From Mesorhizobium sp. M2E.F.Ca.ET.219.01.1.1 (GTDB taxonomy: Bacteria; Pseudomonadota; Alphaproteobacteria; Rhizobiales; Rhizobiaceae), in NCBI RefSeq assembly GCF_004016445.2, contig NZ_SADT02000001.1, forward strand, positions 725,630 through 789,629: 64,000 nucleotides of DNA. The letters are read 5' to 3'. Positions 9,113 through 17,813 of the stretch are shown piece after piece. Below the pieces are notes generated by a model. The model was not told where the DNA came from, made no database searches, and saw nothing but the letters and a program-made list of their open reading frames with translations. Both the position numbers and the translations under genes were made by a program. The number at the start of each line of letters is the position of its first letter. Position 1 is the stretch's first letter.

Positions 9113-9157
9113 TCAGCGAGCCCACCACCAAACGGTCTTGTTCGAACGCATGTTCAT
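9113..9157 (-). CDS. trpL: trp leader peptide MNMRSNKTVWWWAR
   Basis: A 14-codon reading frame with three consecutive TGG codons followed by Ala-Arg-stop, about 120 bases upstream of trpE(G). The length and the C-terminal WWWAR match the rhizobial TrpL peptides. When charged tRNA-Trp is scarce the ribosome stalls on the TGG run and frees the antiterminator; otherwise the hairpin at 9035-9074 stops transcription. A GGGAG precedes the ATG, but the promoter at 9165-9193 would put the first transcribed base on the A of this ATG. The leader could therefore be leaderless, as reported for Sinorhizobium meliloti. There the released attenuated RNA and the peptide act in trans; that role here is inference. 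Confidence 0.93.
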   Translation of the reverse strand: MNMRSNKTVWWWAR

Positions 9158-9164
9158 GGCGACT

Positions 9165-9193
9165 CCCATAGCGGCGAATGGAGGTCGGTGCAA
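9165..9193 (-). promoter_or_regulatory. Probable trpL-trpE(G) promoter
   Basis: On the minus strand TTGCAC (9193-9188), a 17-base spacer and TATGGG (9170-9165) form a sigma-70-like promoter. The -10 hexamer ends seven bases before the ATG of trpL, so the predicted transcription start is the A of that codon. Confidence 0.55.
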
Positions 9194-9227
9194 CTGGATT
9201 TCACCCGGATGGTGAAGACCGCCGTCC

Positions 9228-10283
9228 TCAATCCTCCAGCGTGCCCGAGCGCGCGTCGCTGCTCCTGCCGTCGCCGGCGAGCTTGAGAAGATCCTCGCCG
9301 GCGCGGATGATGCGGCGCGCGCGGCGGGTCAGGATGAAGCCCGACTGCGGAGCAAACACTTCCGTGCGGCCGCCGGCCTCGCCGGGCGCGTGCACGATCG
9401 TCGCCAGCCTGTCGCCCTTCTTGACGCGGTCGCCGGGCTTGACGTCGTAGAGGATCGCGCCGGCCCTGGGCGAGGGCATCATGTCGATGTTCTCGAGCGG
9501 TACGACCGGTCCTGAGAATTTCTCGAATTTCGGCAGGGACGGGTCCTGAACGACGCCGCGTGTCACCAGCAGGCGATAGAGGCCCCCGGCATCGGAAGCG
9601 GCCAGTGCGCCATCGACGTCGAGCATGCCGCGATATTCGACCGTGGTGACGACGCGACACTCGAAGCGCGCGACGCTCGCGGGCACATTCTGGTAGGGCA
9701 TGATCGAGGCGCCCTCGAAGGTGCCGGTGCTGTCCTCACTCCACAAAAGGACAGCTTCGGCGCCCATGGCAGCGACGCAGTCGGCCATATGCGGCCACAG
9801 GCTGGTGTGGATGTAGAGATAGGCGAGGCCTTCGTCATCGCAGTGGAGGTCGAGCACGATATCGCTGCCGAGCGAGAGCTGGACGAGCCGATTCTTCAGC
9901 CGGCGGTCGGCGCCACCAAGGCTGACATCCGGCAGAAGCCTGGCGTCGGGCGCCGCAAGCAAAGGGAAGGAGCGGTTGAAGTTGGTGCGGGTGCCGAGAT
10001 TGAAGCGGCCCTGATGCTCGCCGAAATGATATTGCGCGCGGCCGATCGGGTTGGCCCAGGGCACAATGGTGATCGGACCCCTGATCCGACCCTCGGTGTC
10101 GGCCCTGGCAAGCATCGGCATCAGCGCGTCGATGGCGACGACGCCCGGCAGCTCGCCGGCGTGAAGAGCGGCCTGCAGATAGGCGGAAGGGGCCGCCTTG
10201 TCCTTGCCTTCGAAGCGGAAGACCGGGAATTCGTAAATCGTGCCTTCGGCGTCGCCGGCGATGCGCTCGATCGTCTTCTGCAT
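9228..10283 (-). CDS. Succinylglutamate desuccinylase/aspartoacylase-family deacylase
   Basis: A 351-residue zinc carboxypeptidase-fold protein of the AstE/AspA family. The metal-binding HAGE sits in AALHAGELPG near residue 40, and the third ligand is in VLDLHCDDE near residue 142. Next come RNxxR-like residues in RTNFNRSF, and the C-terminal lipoyl-like lid (YDVKPGDRVKKGDRLATIVH). The start MQKTIERI has GGAGG five bases upstream. Relatives hydrolyse N-acyl amino acids or act on ectoine derivatives. The gene is monocistronic, and its stop lies 70 bp upstream of the trpL start on the same strand. The substrate is not predictable from sequence alone. Confidence 0.85.
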   Translation of the reverse strand: MQKTIERIAGDAEGTIYEFPVFRFEGKDKAAPSAYLQAALHAGELPGVVAIDALMPMLARADTEGRIRGPITIVPWANPIGRAQYHFGEHQGRFNLGTRTNFNRSFPLLAAPDARLLPDVSLGGADRRLKNRLVQLSLGSDIVLDLHCDDEGLAYLYIHTSLWPHMADCVAAMGAEAVLLWSEDSTGTFEGASIMPYQNVPASVARFECRVVTTVEYRGMLDVDGALAASDAGGLYRLLVTRGVVQDPSLPKFEKFSGPVVPLENIDMMPSPRAGAILYDVKPGDRVKKGDRLATIVHAPGEAGGRTEVFAPQSGFILTRRARRIIRAGEDLLKLAGDGRSSDARSGTLED

Positions 10284-10374
10284 GAGGCCTCCAAATGAAG
10301 AGGCCACCCAAATGCCTGTTCGCGATTGGGATGTCGAGTGGTCCAGGCCGCGCTACGCCGTATGGCAACAGCCA

Positions 10375-10440
10375 GCTACGGCGAGGCGCCGAGCCCGCTA
10401 CGGCGAAAACGCCGAGCCTGCTACGGCGAAGACGCCGAGC
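10375..10440. repeat. Three tandem copies of a 22-23 bp unit
   Basis: The unit GCTACGGCGA-rr-(a/c)GCCGAGCC occurs three times head to tail, directly after the 3' end of the MFS gene. One diverged copy (GGCTACGGCGAAGGCGCCAA) lies at about 11759-11778, on the other side of the same gene. The function is unknown. Confidence 0.75.
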
Positions 10441-10441
10441 A

Positions 10442-11614
10442 TTATTCAGCGGGCTGCGGCTCCAGGATCGCGCGGCGGTCAAGCGACTGCGACAGCACCG
10501 CCACCGCGACGGCCAGAAGCGCAAGCGCCGCGCCTACCAGCGGCAGGTTCGCGTAGGAGACGCCCCAGGAGATGGCGAGCCCGCCGATCCAGGCGCCGCC
10601 GGCATTGCCGACATTGAAGGCGCCCTGGTTCAGCGTGGCTGCAAGGTTCGGTCCTTCGGCAGCCGCCTCGACGACGCGGATCTGCAAAGGCGGCACGACG
10701 ATGAAGATCAGCATGCCCCACAAGAAGACAATCGCCACAGCGACGCTTGCGATGGCGCCGAGCTTGGCGAAGACGACGAACAGCAGGGCCATGGCAAGCA
10801 GCGTGCCGATCACGGTCGGCATCAGCTTCCAGTCCGCCAGCCTGCCGCCGATGATGTTGCCGATGGTCATGCCGGCGCCGAAGAGCAGCAGCACCCAGGT
10901 CACGGTCGCCGTCGGCAGGCCGGAGACGTCGGTCAGATACGGCTTGATGTAGGTGAAGACGGCGAACAGGCTGGCGGAGGCGAGCGAGGCGATCAGCATC
11001 GCCAGCCACACCTGGAGCTTGCCGAGCACGCGCAGCTCACCCATCAGGCCGCCGCCGCTGGGCTCCGCGACATCCGACGGCACCAGCCAGGCGATGGCCG
11101 CGACCGAGACGAGGCCGATGCCGACGACGGCGAGGAAAGTGGCGCGCCAGCCGAAGGCTTCGCCCAGCGCCGTGCCGGCGGGAACGCCGAGGATGTTGGA
11201 CAGCGTCAGGCCGGCGAACATCAGCGCGATCGCGCTTGCCCGCTTGTTGCGCGGAACGAGACTGGCGGCAACGACGGAGCCGATGCCGAAGAAGGCGCCG
11301 TGGCCGAAAGCGGTGAAGACGCGTGCTGCCATCAGCAGCCAGTAGTTCGGGGCGATGGCGCAGAAGAGATTGCCGATGACGAACAGCGTGGCGAGGCCGA
11401 CCAGCACCGGCTTGCGTGGCAGGCGCGCGGTCGCCATGGCGACGATCGGCGCGCCGAACACGACGCCCAGCGCATAGCCGGTGACCAGAAGGCCAGCCGA
11501 AGGGATCGAGACACCAAGGTCGGCCGCGACCTCCGGCAGCAGGCCCATGATGACGAATTCGGTGGTGCCGATGCAGAAGGAGGCAATGGCAAGCGCTAGG
11601 ATCGGCAGCGGCAT
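10442..11614 (-). CDS. MFS transporter, DHA1/AraJ-like
   Basis: A 390-residue twelve-helix major facilitator. The N terminus MPLPILALAIASFCIGTTEF is characteristic of the AraJ/YdhP/sugar-efflux group, and FVIMGLLPEVAADLGVS follows. The cytosolic loop 2-3 motif is ATARLPRKPVLVG, and helix 5 has the antiporter-type GVPAGTALGEAFGWRATF. These are proton-driven exporters of arabinose-like sugars or drugs. The reading frame is open 28 codons further upstream, but only from MPLPILAL does the protein align with the family. The gene stands alone with copies of a short repeat on both sides. Confidence 0.9.
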   Translation of the reverse strand: MPLPILALAIASFCIGTTEFVIMGLLPEVAADLGVSIPSAGLLVTGYALGVVFGAPIVAMATARLPRKPVLVGLATLFVIGNLFCAIAPNYWLLMAARVFTAFGHGAFFGIGSVVAASLVPRNKRASAIALMFAGLTLSNILGVPAGTALGEAFGWRATFLAVVGIGLVSVAAIAWLVPSDVAEPSGGGLMGELRVLGKLQVWLAMLIASLASASLFAVFTYIKPYLTDVSGLPTATVTWVLLLFGAGMTIGNIIGGRLADWKLMPTVIGTLLAMALLFVVFAKLGAIASVAVAIVFLWGMLIFIVVPPLQIRVVEAAAEGPNLAATLNQGAFNVGNAGGAWIGGLAISWGVSYANLPLVGAALALLAVAVAVLSQSLDRRAILEPQPAE

Positions 11615-11810
11615 GGAATGTCCAGACTGAATCGGTTCAAAATCGAGACTGACTTTGGATATGCTCAGCGCGCAACCGCCATTGTTGCAACGCAGCAATG
11701 CAGAAAGACGAGATCGGCTTTGCGGAGATCTTCTTTTTTTGCGCGAATTCAGATGGGAGGCTACGGCGAAGGCGCCAAGCCTTAACCGGTCACACTTTTC
11801 CTGGAATGCT

Positions 11811-13187
11811 CTAAGCCAGCGGCTTCAGCTCCTGGGCGATCGTCGGCAGCAGTTCCGAGACGTTGGGGTGGATGTGCATGGCGCGCGCCAGCGTCGAGAT
11901 CGGCGCCTTGGCATACATGAGGTCGAGCACGCAATGGATCGCCTCGTCGCCGCCTGGCCCGAGCACGGTGCAGCCGAGGATCTCGCCGGTGTCAGCATCG
12001 GCGAGTATCTTCATGAAGCCTTGCGTTTCGCCCTTCTCGACCGCGCGGCCGACACGCGTCATCGGCCGCTGGCCGACCAGCGCGCGGCGGCCGGATTTCT
12101 TCACCGCGGCTTCCGTCATGCCGCAGCGCCCAAGCGGGGGGTCGATATAGAGCGCATAGGCCTCGATGCGGTCGCTGACCTTGCGCGGATCATTGTCGAG
12201 CAGGTTGGCGGCGACGATCTCGAAGTCGTTGTAGGAGGTGTGGGTGAAGGCGCCCTTGCCGTTGCAGTCGCCCATCGCCCAGATGCCGGGCACGCTGGTG
12301 CGCAACTGGTCGTCGACGACGATGAAGCCGCGCTGGTCGACGGCGACGCCGGCCTTTTCTAGGCCGAGATCGTCGGTGTTGGGGACGCGGCCGAGCGCCA
12401 GCAGCACATGCGAGCCGACAGCCGGCGGCTTGCCAGCGGAGAAGGTGACGGCGATCTCGTTGCCTTTCCTGGCGAACGCGATGTCGCCGGCGCCGACATG
12501 GACGGTGATGCCTTCATTTTCGAGAATAGACTGGATGGCGGCGGACGTTTCCTCGTCCTCGCGGCCGGTCAGCCGCGGCGCTTTCTCGATCACCGTGACC
12601 TCGGAGCCGAAGCGGCGGAACATCTGCGCGAATTCGAGCGAGATGTAGCTGCCGCCGACGACGATCAGATGGCTGGGCAGCACATCGAGATCCATCATCG
12701 AGGAATTGGTGAGATAGGGGATGTCGTGGACGCCGGGCAGGTCGGGCACCGATGCGCGGCCGCCGGTGTTGAGGAAGATCCTTGGCGCGGTGAACAGATC
12801 CTCGCCGACGCGCACGGTGTTGGTCGATTCAAGGCGCGCGTGGCCGCGATAGAGCGTGCACTTCTCCATGCCTGCGATCCAGGTCTCGAGCTCTGTGCGG
12901 GAAGCGCCCGACACCTTGTCCTTGCGCGCCTTGATCGCCTTGTAGTCGACGCCGACGGGACCGGAAACCGTCACGCCATAGTCGGCGGCGCGGCGGGCGA
13001 GATGGGCGGCATAGGCGCTCGCCACCATCGTCTTGGTCGGGATGCAGCCGGTGTTGACGCAGGTTCCGCCGATGAGCTTGCGCTCGATCAGCGCCACACT
13101 CATGCCGGCCGCGTTGAGCCGGCCGGCGAGCGGCGTGCCGGCCTGGCCGGCTCCGATGACTATGGCGTCGAAGGCTTTGGCGCTCAT
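11811..13187 (-). CDS. FAD-dependent disulfide oxidoreductase (mercuric reductase-like)
   Basis: A 458-residue class I pyridine nucleotide-disulfide reductase. It has the FAD site IGAGQAGTPLA, the redox pair C43/C48 in GGTCVNTGCIPTKT, the NAD(P)H site VVGGSYISLEFAQ, and the second FAD motif AMGDCNGKGAFTHT. The dimerisation domain ends in HIHPNVSELLPT, which supplies the His of the His-Glu couple. There is no HMA domain and no C-terminal CC pair, so true mercuric reduction is unlikely. Quinone, NADPH or an unknown disulfide is more plausible. The ATG at 13187 overlaps the stop of the DUF4126 gene by four bases (ATGA), so the two genes are translationally coupled. Confidence 0.9.
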   Translation of the reverse strand: MSAKAFDAIVIGAGQAGTPLAGRLNAAGMSVALIERKLIGGTCVNTGCIPTKTMVASAYAAHLARRAADYGVTVSGPVGVDYKAIKARKDKVSGASRTELETWIAGMEKCTLYRGHARLESTNTVRVGEDLFTAPRIFLNTGGRASVPDLPGVHDIPYLTNSSMMDLDVLPSHLIVVGGSYISLEFAQMFRRFGSEVTVIEKAPRLTGREDEETSAAIQSILENEGITVHVGAGDIAFARKGNEIAVTFSAGKPPAVGSHVLLALGRVPNTDDLGLEKAGVAVDQRGFIVVDDQLRTSVPGIWAMGDCNGKGAFTHTSYNDFEIVAANLLDNDPRKVSDRIEAYALYIDPPLGRCGMTEAAVKKSGRRALVGQRPMTRVGRAVEKGETQGFMKILADADTGEILGCTVLGPGGDEAIHCVLDLMYAKAPISTLARAMHIHPNVSELLPTIAQELKPLA

Positions 13188-13645
13188 GCGACCGCCGCCA
13201 CGATCAGCAGGCCGCCGATGATGGCCACCGCATCCTCGATGAAGGCGGCGGGCGGATCCTTGCCGAAGGCGGCGGCCAGCCGGCCACGCACCTCGGCTCC
13301 GCCCAGCGTGCCGATCACCGCGCCGATGGCTCCGGCGATGAGCCCGCCGATGGTGGCGCCGCCGGTCGCGCCAATCACCGCGCCGGTAAAGGCGCCTAGG
13401 ACGATACGGGCGCCGAATTGCTGCGGCACCTTCCGGCTCGGTGTCGACGGCAACTGGTCGGTGACCAATTCGACGATCGCCAGGATGGTGAAGATGCCGA
13501 CGGCGATCCAGTGGCCCATGAAGCTCGCCCAGGTGCCGGCGACCGGCAGCCAGCCGAGATAAGAACCCCAGGCGACGGCGGCCGGCGCTGTCATGGCGCG
13601 CAGGCCGGCAACGACACCTATCAGCAGTGCAAGCAGGTAAAGCAT
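13184..13645 (-). CDS. DUF4126-type membrane protein
   Basis: A 153-residue hydrophobic protein with about four membrane segments and a glycine-rich middle (FTGAVIGATGGATIGGL). The N-terminal MLYLLALLIGVVAGLRAMTAPAA matches what I know of DUF4126. The start was chosen from AGGGGG six bases upstream. Its stop overlaps the start of the flavin disulfide reductase, so the pair is one operon, and a role connected to that redox enzyme at the membrane is possible. No biochemical function is established for the family as far as I know. Confidence 0.7.
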   Translation of the reverse strand: MLYLLALLIGVVAGLRAMTAPAAVAWGSYLGWLPVAGTWASFMGHWIAVGIFTILAIVELVTDQLPSTPSRKVPQQFGARIVLGAFTGAVIGATGGATIGGLIAGAIGAVIGTLGGAEVRGRLAAAFGKDPPAAFIEDAVAIIGGLLIVAAVA

Positions 13646-13777
13646 GATCGACCCCCTCAAAATCGGAACCTCGCACGGTTCCATGAAGGCAGGCTAGCAT
13701 AGGCCGGGCGTTTGGCCACGGGCTTTTGTCCGACAATCGGTTGTGCTTGGCAGCAGACGAAATCGAGAGGTGTCGCC

Positions 13778-14335
13778 ATGACGGCAAGTGAGCGCATGAA
13801 GATGGCGGCGGGCGAATGGTACACCTGCATAGACGATGAGCTCGAGGCGCTGCGCTTCGCCGCGCGCGATGCGGTGTTCGAGCACAACGGCCTGCCGCCC
13901 CGGCAGCGCGGCAATATAGGGCCTGCCTTGCAGGCGCTGCTTGGCGGCGCGGGCGAGGGGGCTCGCATCGAGGCGCCGTTCCATTGCGCTTACGGCTTCA
14001 ATCTGTTTCTCGGCGATGGCACGTTCCTCAATGCCGGCTGCACCATTCTCGATACCGCGCCGGTGCGCATCGGCAAGGGCACGCTGCTTGGCCCTAGTGT
14101 GCAGATCTACTGCGCCGAGCATCACCGCGAAGCCACTGGACGGTTGGCCGGGCTGGAGATCGCAAAACCAGTAACGATCGGCGACAATGCCTGGATCGGT
14201 GGCGCCGCCATCATCCTCGGCGGCGTCAGCATAGGCGAGGGCGCGATCGTCGGCGCCGGCGCGGTGGTGACCCGCGATGTGGCGGCGAACACGACGGTGG
14301 TCGGCAACCCGGCGCGGGTGGTCACGCCGCGCTGA
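13778..14335 (+). CDS. Sugar O-acetyltransferase (maltose/galactoside acetyltransferase type)
   Basis: A 185-residue left-handed beta-helix acetyltransferase of the LacA/Maa/NodL family. It transfers acetyl from acetyl-CoA to a sugar hydroxyl. The N-terminal helical MTASERMKMAAGEWY is the Mac domain. Hexapeptide repeats run from about residue 68 to the end, with the catalytic His in CAEHHRE and the acetyl-CoA loop around GNPARVV. The start is preceded by GAGAGG. Its 3' end overlaps the convergent GlxA-type regulator by 14 bp. NodL is a relative, but nothing nearby points to nodulation, so a general sugar acetyltransferase is the safer call. Confidence 0.9.
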   Translation: MTASERMKMAAGEWYTCIDDELEALRFAARDAVFEHNGLPPRQRGNIGPALQALLGGAGEGARIEAPFHCAYGFNLFLGDGTFLNAGCTILDTAPVRIGKGTLLGPSVQIYCAEHHREATGRLAGLEIAKPVTIGDNAWIGGAAIILGGVSIGEGAIVGAGAVVTRDVAANTTVVGNPARVVTPR

Positions 14336-15299
14336 GCGCGCCAGCGGTCTTGGAAAACTCCCGCCTGTATTGCATAGGCGAGGTTTTCAGCCGCGCGGCA
14401 AAATGCTGGCGCAGCGAGGTTGCGCTGCCGAAACCGGCTTCGAAGGCGACCATGTCCATCGATTTGTCCGTCTGCTCCAGCAGTCTTTGCGCCAGCGCGA
14501 CGCGCTGGTCGGCCAGCCAGTCGCCGAAACTGGTGCCGGTGGTTTTCTGGAAGCGGCGCGTGAAGGTGCGGCGGGTAAGGCCGGCCGCGTCTGCGACGCT
14601 GTCGAGACTGTGCGCCTCGCCGAGCGTCGCGCGCACGTCATCGAGGGCCTTGGCGAACCGGTCGGCGTTCGGTGTCGGCGCAAGCGGCCGCTCGATGAAC
14701 TGCGCCTGCCCGCCCTGCCGGTGTGGCGAGAGCACGACATGGCGGGCAAGCCGAAGCGCGGCCTCCGCGCCATAGCGGGCGCGCACGATGTGCAGGCAGC
14801 AGTCGAGCCCCGCGGCGACACCCGCGGAAGTGATGATGTCGCCTTCGTCGACATAGAGCACGTCGGCATCGATCGAGATATCTGGATGAAGCGCCTGGAG
14901 CTGATCTGTATAGGCCCAGTGGGTCGTTGCCTTACGCCCGGCCAGCAATCCGGCGCCGGCAATAGCGAAGGTGCCGAGGCACAAGCCCACGATCAGCGCG
15001 CCGCGCCGATGCGCGCCTTGCAGTGCCTCCTTGAACGGCGCGGCCAGAGGGGCATCGAGGTCCTTCCAACTCGGGATGATGACGATATCGGCCTCGTCGA
15101 GCGCCGAAAGATCATGCGGCACGACGATGCTCAGCCCTGCATCGGAACGAATGGGTCCCTCCTCCATCGCGCAGACGCGGAAGTCGAAGCGCGGCAGTCC
15201 AAGCTTGGTTCGATCGGCGCCGAATACAAGGCAGGGCACGGAGAGATGAAACGGGCTGATGCCGTCGAAAGCGACAGCGGCGATGATCGGGTTCTTCAT
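14322..15299 (-). CDS. GlxA/FtrA-type AraC-family regulator
   Basis: A 325-residue two-domain regulator. The N-terminal half is a DJ-1/PfpI-like domain (PIIAAVAFDGISPFHLSVP, with a nucleophile-elbow Cys in IVGLCLGTFA) that probably senses a small molecule. The C-terminal half is an AraC double helix-turn-helix (RTFTRRFQKTTGTSFGDWL then DMVAFEAGFGSATSLRQHF). It diverges from the isochorismatase-like hydrolase gene at 15426, the usual arrangement when the regulator controls the hydrolase. The intervening 126 bp should hold the operator. An alternative start lies three codons upstream. Confidence 0.9.
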   Translation of the reverse strand: MKNPIIAAVAFDGISPFHLSVPCLVFGADRTKLGLPRFDFRVCAMEEGPIRSDAGLSIVVPHDLSALDEADIVIIPSWKDLDAPLAAPFKEALQGAHRRGALIVGLCLGTFAIAGAGLLAGRKATTHWAYTDQLQALHPDISIDADVLYVDEGDIITSAGVAAGLDCCLHIVRARYGAEAALRLARHVVLSPHRQGGQAQFIERPLAPTPNADRFAKALDDVRATLGEAHSLDSVADAAGLTRRTFTRRFQKTTGTSFGDWLADQRVALAQRLLEQTDKSMDMVAFEAGFGSATSLRQHFAARLKTSPMQYRREFSKTAGALSAA

Positions 15300-15425
15300 G
15301 GCTGACATCGTTGCGTTGGTTGGCGAATGTCCCAATTCTTTCTAACGATGTCAATCGGGCCACTTCCTGCGTGCGGATGTTCGGCCTAGCTTTGCGCCAT
15401 CAACCCGGTCGAAAGGAAAACCGCC

Positions 15426-16067
15426 ATGTCAGCACCAGCCACCCAGCCGCACCGCGCGCTTGTCGTCGTCGATGTCCAGAACGACTACAATGGCGGCAAT
15501 CTAGCCATCCAGCATCCGCCCTTCGCCGAGACCGTCGTCAATGTGGCGCGCGCCATGGATGCCGCCGCGGCGGCCGGCATCAAGGTCGTCGTCATCAAGC
15601 AGATGGCGCCCGAGACCTCGCCGATCTTCGCCAAGGGCAGCCATGGCGGCGAGCTGCATCCCGAGATCGCCCGACGCGCCCGCGACCATTATGTCGAAAA
15701 GACGCTGCCATCGGCCTTCACCGGCACGGATCTCGAGGGCTGGCTGCGCGCCAACGCCATCGATACGATCGCGGTCGTCGGCTACATGACCCACAATTGC
15801 GATCTGTCGACCATCATCCACGCGGTGCATATGGGTTTCGCCGTCGAGTTCCTCTCGGATGCCAGCGGCTCGGTGCCTTACGCCAACAGCGCCGGCTATG
15901 CCTCTGCCGAAGACATCCACCGGGTGGTGAGCGTGGTTCTGCAGTCGCGCTTCGCCGCGGTGCTGAAGACCGCCGAATGGATCGACTGCCTGAAGACCGG
16001 GAAGCTGCCCGAACGCGACACGATCTACGCATCGAACCAGCAGGCCTTGCAGCGGAACGCCGCCTAG
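15426..16067 (+). CDS. Isochorismatase-like cysteine hydrolase
   Basis: A 213-residue cysteine hydrolase. The triad is readable as D16 (VVVDVQND), K92 (YVEKTLPSAF) and C125 (GYMTHNCDLS), with the cis-peptide strand IAVVGYMTH just before the Cys. Family members hydrolyse isochorismate, nicotinamide, N-carbamoyl compounds or similar amides; this branch is usually annotated only as cysteine hydrolase. It is divergent from the GlxA/FtrA-type regulator, probably its controller. A hairpin just downstream (16082-16107) could also stop its transcripts. The substrate is not determinable from sequence. Confidence 0.9.
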   Translation: MSAPATQPHRALVVVDVQNDYNGGNLAIQHPPFAETVVNVARAMDAAAAAGIKVVVIKQMAPETSPIFAKGSHGGELHPEIARRARDHYVEKTLPSAFTGTDLEGWLRANAIDTIAVVGYMTHNCDLSTIIHAVHMGFAVEFLSDASGSVPYANSAGYASAEDIHRVVSVVLQSRFAAVLKTAEWIDCLKTGKLPERDTIYASNQQALQRNAA

Positions 16068-16075
16068 TCCGGCAA

Positions 16076-16107
16076 GCAAAAAGGGCGCCGCAACAAAGCG
16101 ACGCCCT
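16076..16107 (-). terminator. Rho-independent terminator of fhs
   Basis: On the minus strand AGGGCG-t-CGC and GCG-g-CGCCCT form a ten-step stem with one mismatch around a six-base loop, followed by TTTTTGC. It sits 27 bp after the fhs stop codon and between the convergent hydrolase and fhs genes. Confidence 0.85.
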
Positions 16108-16133
16108 CGATTCATTTCCGGTGTGAAGGCTGC

Positions 16134-17813
16134 TTAGAACAGGCCCTCGATCTGCCCCTGCTCGTTGAGGAAGATCTTTTCCGAGGACGGCGCCTTGGGC
16201 AGGCCGGGCATGGTCATGACCTCGCCGCAGATGATGACGACAAAGCCGGCGCCGGCCGAGAGCCTGACCTCGCGCACCGGCACGGTGTGGCCAGTCGGCG
16301 CGCCGCGCAGGTTCGGGTCGGTCGAGAAGGAGTACTGGGTCTTGGCCATGCAGACCGGCAGGTTGCCGTAGCCGGCCTGTTCCCAGGCATGCAGCTGGTC
16401 GCGGATCGACTTGTCGGCGATCGCCTCGTCGCCGCGGTAGATGCGCTTGACGATGGTGTTGACCTTCTCGAACAGCGGCATCTCGTCCGGATAGAGCGGC
16501 GAGAACTGCGAGGCGCCGGATTCGGCGATCTCGACGACCTTTTTCGCAAGGTCCTCGATGCCGGCAGAGCCCTGCGCCCAGTGCTTGCACAGGATCGCCT
16601 CGGCGCCCTGCGCCTTGACGAAGTCCTTCATGGCCTGGATCTCGGCCTCGGTGTCGGTGGTGAAGTGGTTGATCGCCACCACCGCCGGCACGCCGAACTG
16701 CTTCACGTTCTCGATGTGGCGGCCGAGGTTGAGGCAGCCCTTCTTGACCGCCTCGATGTTTTCCTTGCCGAGATCTTCCTTCTTGATGCCGCCGTTCATC
16801 TTCATCGCGCGCACGGTGGCGACGATGACGGCCGCCGACGGCTTCAAGCCGGCCTTGCGGCACTTGATGTCGAAGAATTTTTCAGCGCCGAGATCGGCGC
16901 CGAAGCCGGCTTCGGTGACGACATAGTCGGCGAGCTTGAGCGCCGTCGTGGTGGCGACGACCGAGTTGCAGCCATGCGCGATGTTGGCGAACGGGCCGCC
17001 ATGGACGAAGGCCGGGTTGTTCTCCAGCGTTTGCACCAGGTTGGGCTGCATGGCGTCCTTGAGCAGAACCGCCATCGCGCCGTCGGCCTTGAGGTCGCGG
17101 GCATAGACCGGCGACTTGTCGCGGCGGTAGGCGACGATGATGTCGCCGAGGCGCTTTTCCAGGTCCTTGAGGTCGGTGGCGAGGCACAGGATCGCCATCA
17201 CTTCCGAGGCGACGGTGATGTCGAAGCCGGCTTCACGCGGGTAACCGTTGGCGACGCCGCCCAGCGAACAGATGATCTCGCGCAGTGCGCGGTCGTTCAT
17301 GTCCATGACGCGGCGCCAGGCGACGCGGCGGGTGTCGATGCCGAGCTCGTTGCCCCAGTAGATGTGGTTGTCGATCAGCGCCGACAGCAAATTATGCGCG
17401 GTGGTGATGGCGTGGAAGTCGCCGGTGAAGTGGAGGTTCATGTCCTCCATCGGCACCACCTGGGCAAGGCCGCCGCCGGCGGCACCGCCCTTGACGCCGA
17501 AATTCGGGCCGAGCGAGGCCTCGCGGATGCAGATGATCGCCTTCTTGCCGATGCGGTTCAGGCCGTCGCCGAGGCCGACCGTGGTGGTCGTCTTGCCTTC
17601 GCCGGCGGGCGTCGGGTTGATGGCGGTGACGAGGATCAGCTTGCCGTCCTTGTTGCCCTTCACCGACCTGATGAACTCGGCCGAGACTTTCGCCTTGTCG
17701 TGACCATAGGGCAGCAGATGCTCGGTCGGGATGCCGATCCTGGCGCCGATCTCCTGGATCGGTTTCTTCTTGGCGGCGCGCGCGATCTCGATGTCGGACT
17801 TCACTTCGGCCAT
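16134..17813 (-). CDS. fhs: Formate-tetrahydrofolate ligase
   Basis: A 559-residue enzyme that makes 10-formyl-tetrahydrofolate from formate, THF and ATP, feeding one-carbon metabolism. The N-terminal P-loop is [18 protein letters not shown] near residue 70. The family signatures [19 protein letters not shown] and [17 protein letters not shown] follow, and the C-terminal part ends [14 protein letters not shown]. Length and end points match the family. The start [10 protein letters not shown] was chosen from the AGAGGA upstream and from family alignment; the frame is open 23 codons further. It is monocistronic with a clear terminator. Confidence 0.98.
   Translation of the reverse strand: MAEVKSDIEIARAAKKKPIQEIGARIGIPTEHLLPYGHDKAKVSAEFIRSVKGNKDGKLILVTAINPTPAGEGKTTTTVGLGDGLNRIGKKAIICIREASLGPNFGVKGGAAGGGLAQVVPMEDMNLHFTGDFHAITTAHNLLSALIDNHIYWGNELGIDTRRVAWRRVMDMNDRALREIICSLGGVANGYPREAGFDITVASEVMAILCLATDLKDLEKRLGDIIVAYRRDKSPVYARDLKADGAMAVLLKDAMQPNLVQTLENNPAFVHGGPFANIAHGCNSVVATTTALKLADYVVTEAGFGADLGAEKFFDIKCRKAGLKPSAAVIVATVRAMKMNGGIKKEDLGKENIEAVKKGCLNLGRHIENVKQFGVPAVVAINHFTTDTEAEIQAMKDFVKAQGAEAILCKHWAQGSAGIEDLAKKVVEIAESGASQFSPLYPDEMPLFEKVNTIVKRIYRGDEAIADKSIRDQLHAWEQAGYGNLPVCMAKTQYSFSTDPNLRGAPTGHTVPVREVRLSAGAGFVVIICGEVMTMPGLPKAPSSEKIFLNEQGQIEGLF

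Noticed and set aside
10295..11599. A 434-codon open frame on the plus strand
   Set aside because: It overlaps the MFS gene antisense and shows only charged low-complexity sequence.
11811..13187. Mercuric reductase
   Set aside because: It lacks the HMA domain and the C-terminal Cys pair required for mercury binding, and no mer genes are nearby.
11811..13787. A 658-codon version of the disulfide reductase frame
   Set aside because: The extra 200 codons overlap the DUF4126 gene in another frame; the real start is at 13187 with an ATGA overlap.
13778..14335. NodL nodulation acetyltransferase
   Set aside because: It belongs to the same family, but no other nodulation gene is nearby, so a general sugar acetyltransferase is the safer call.
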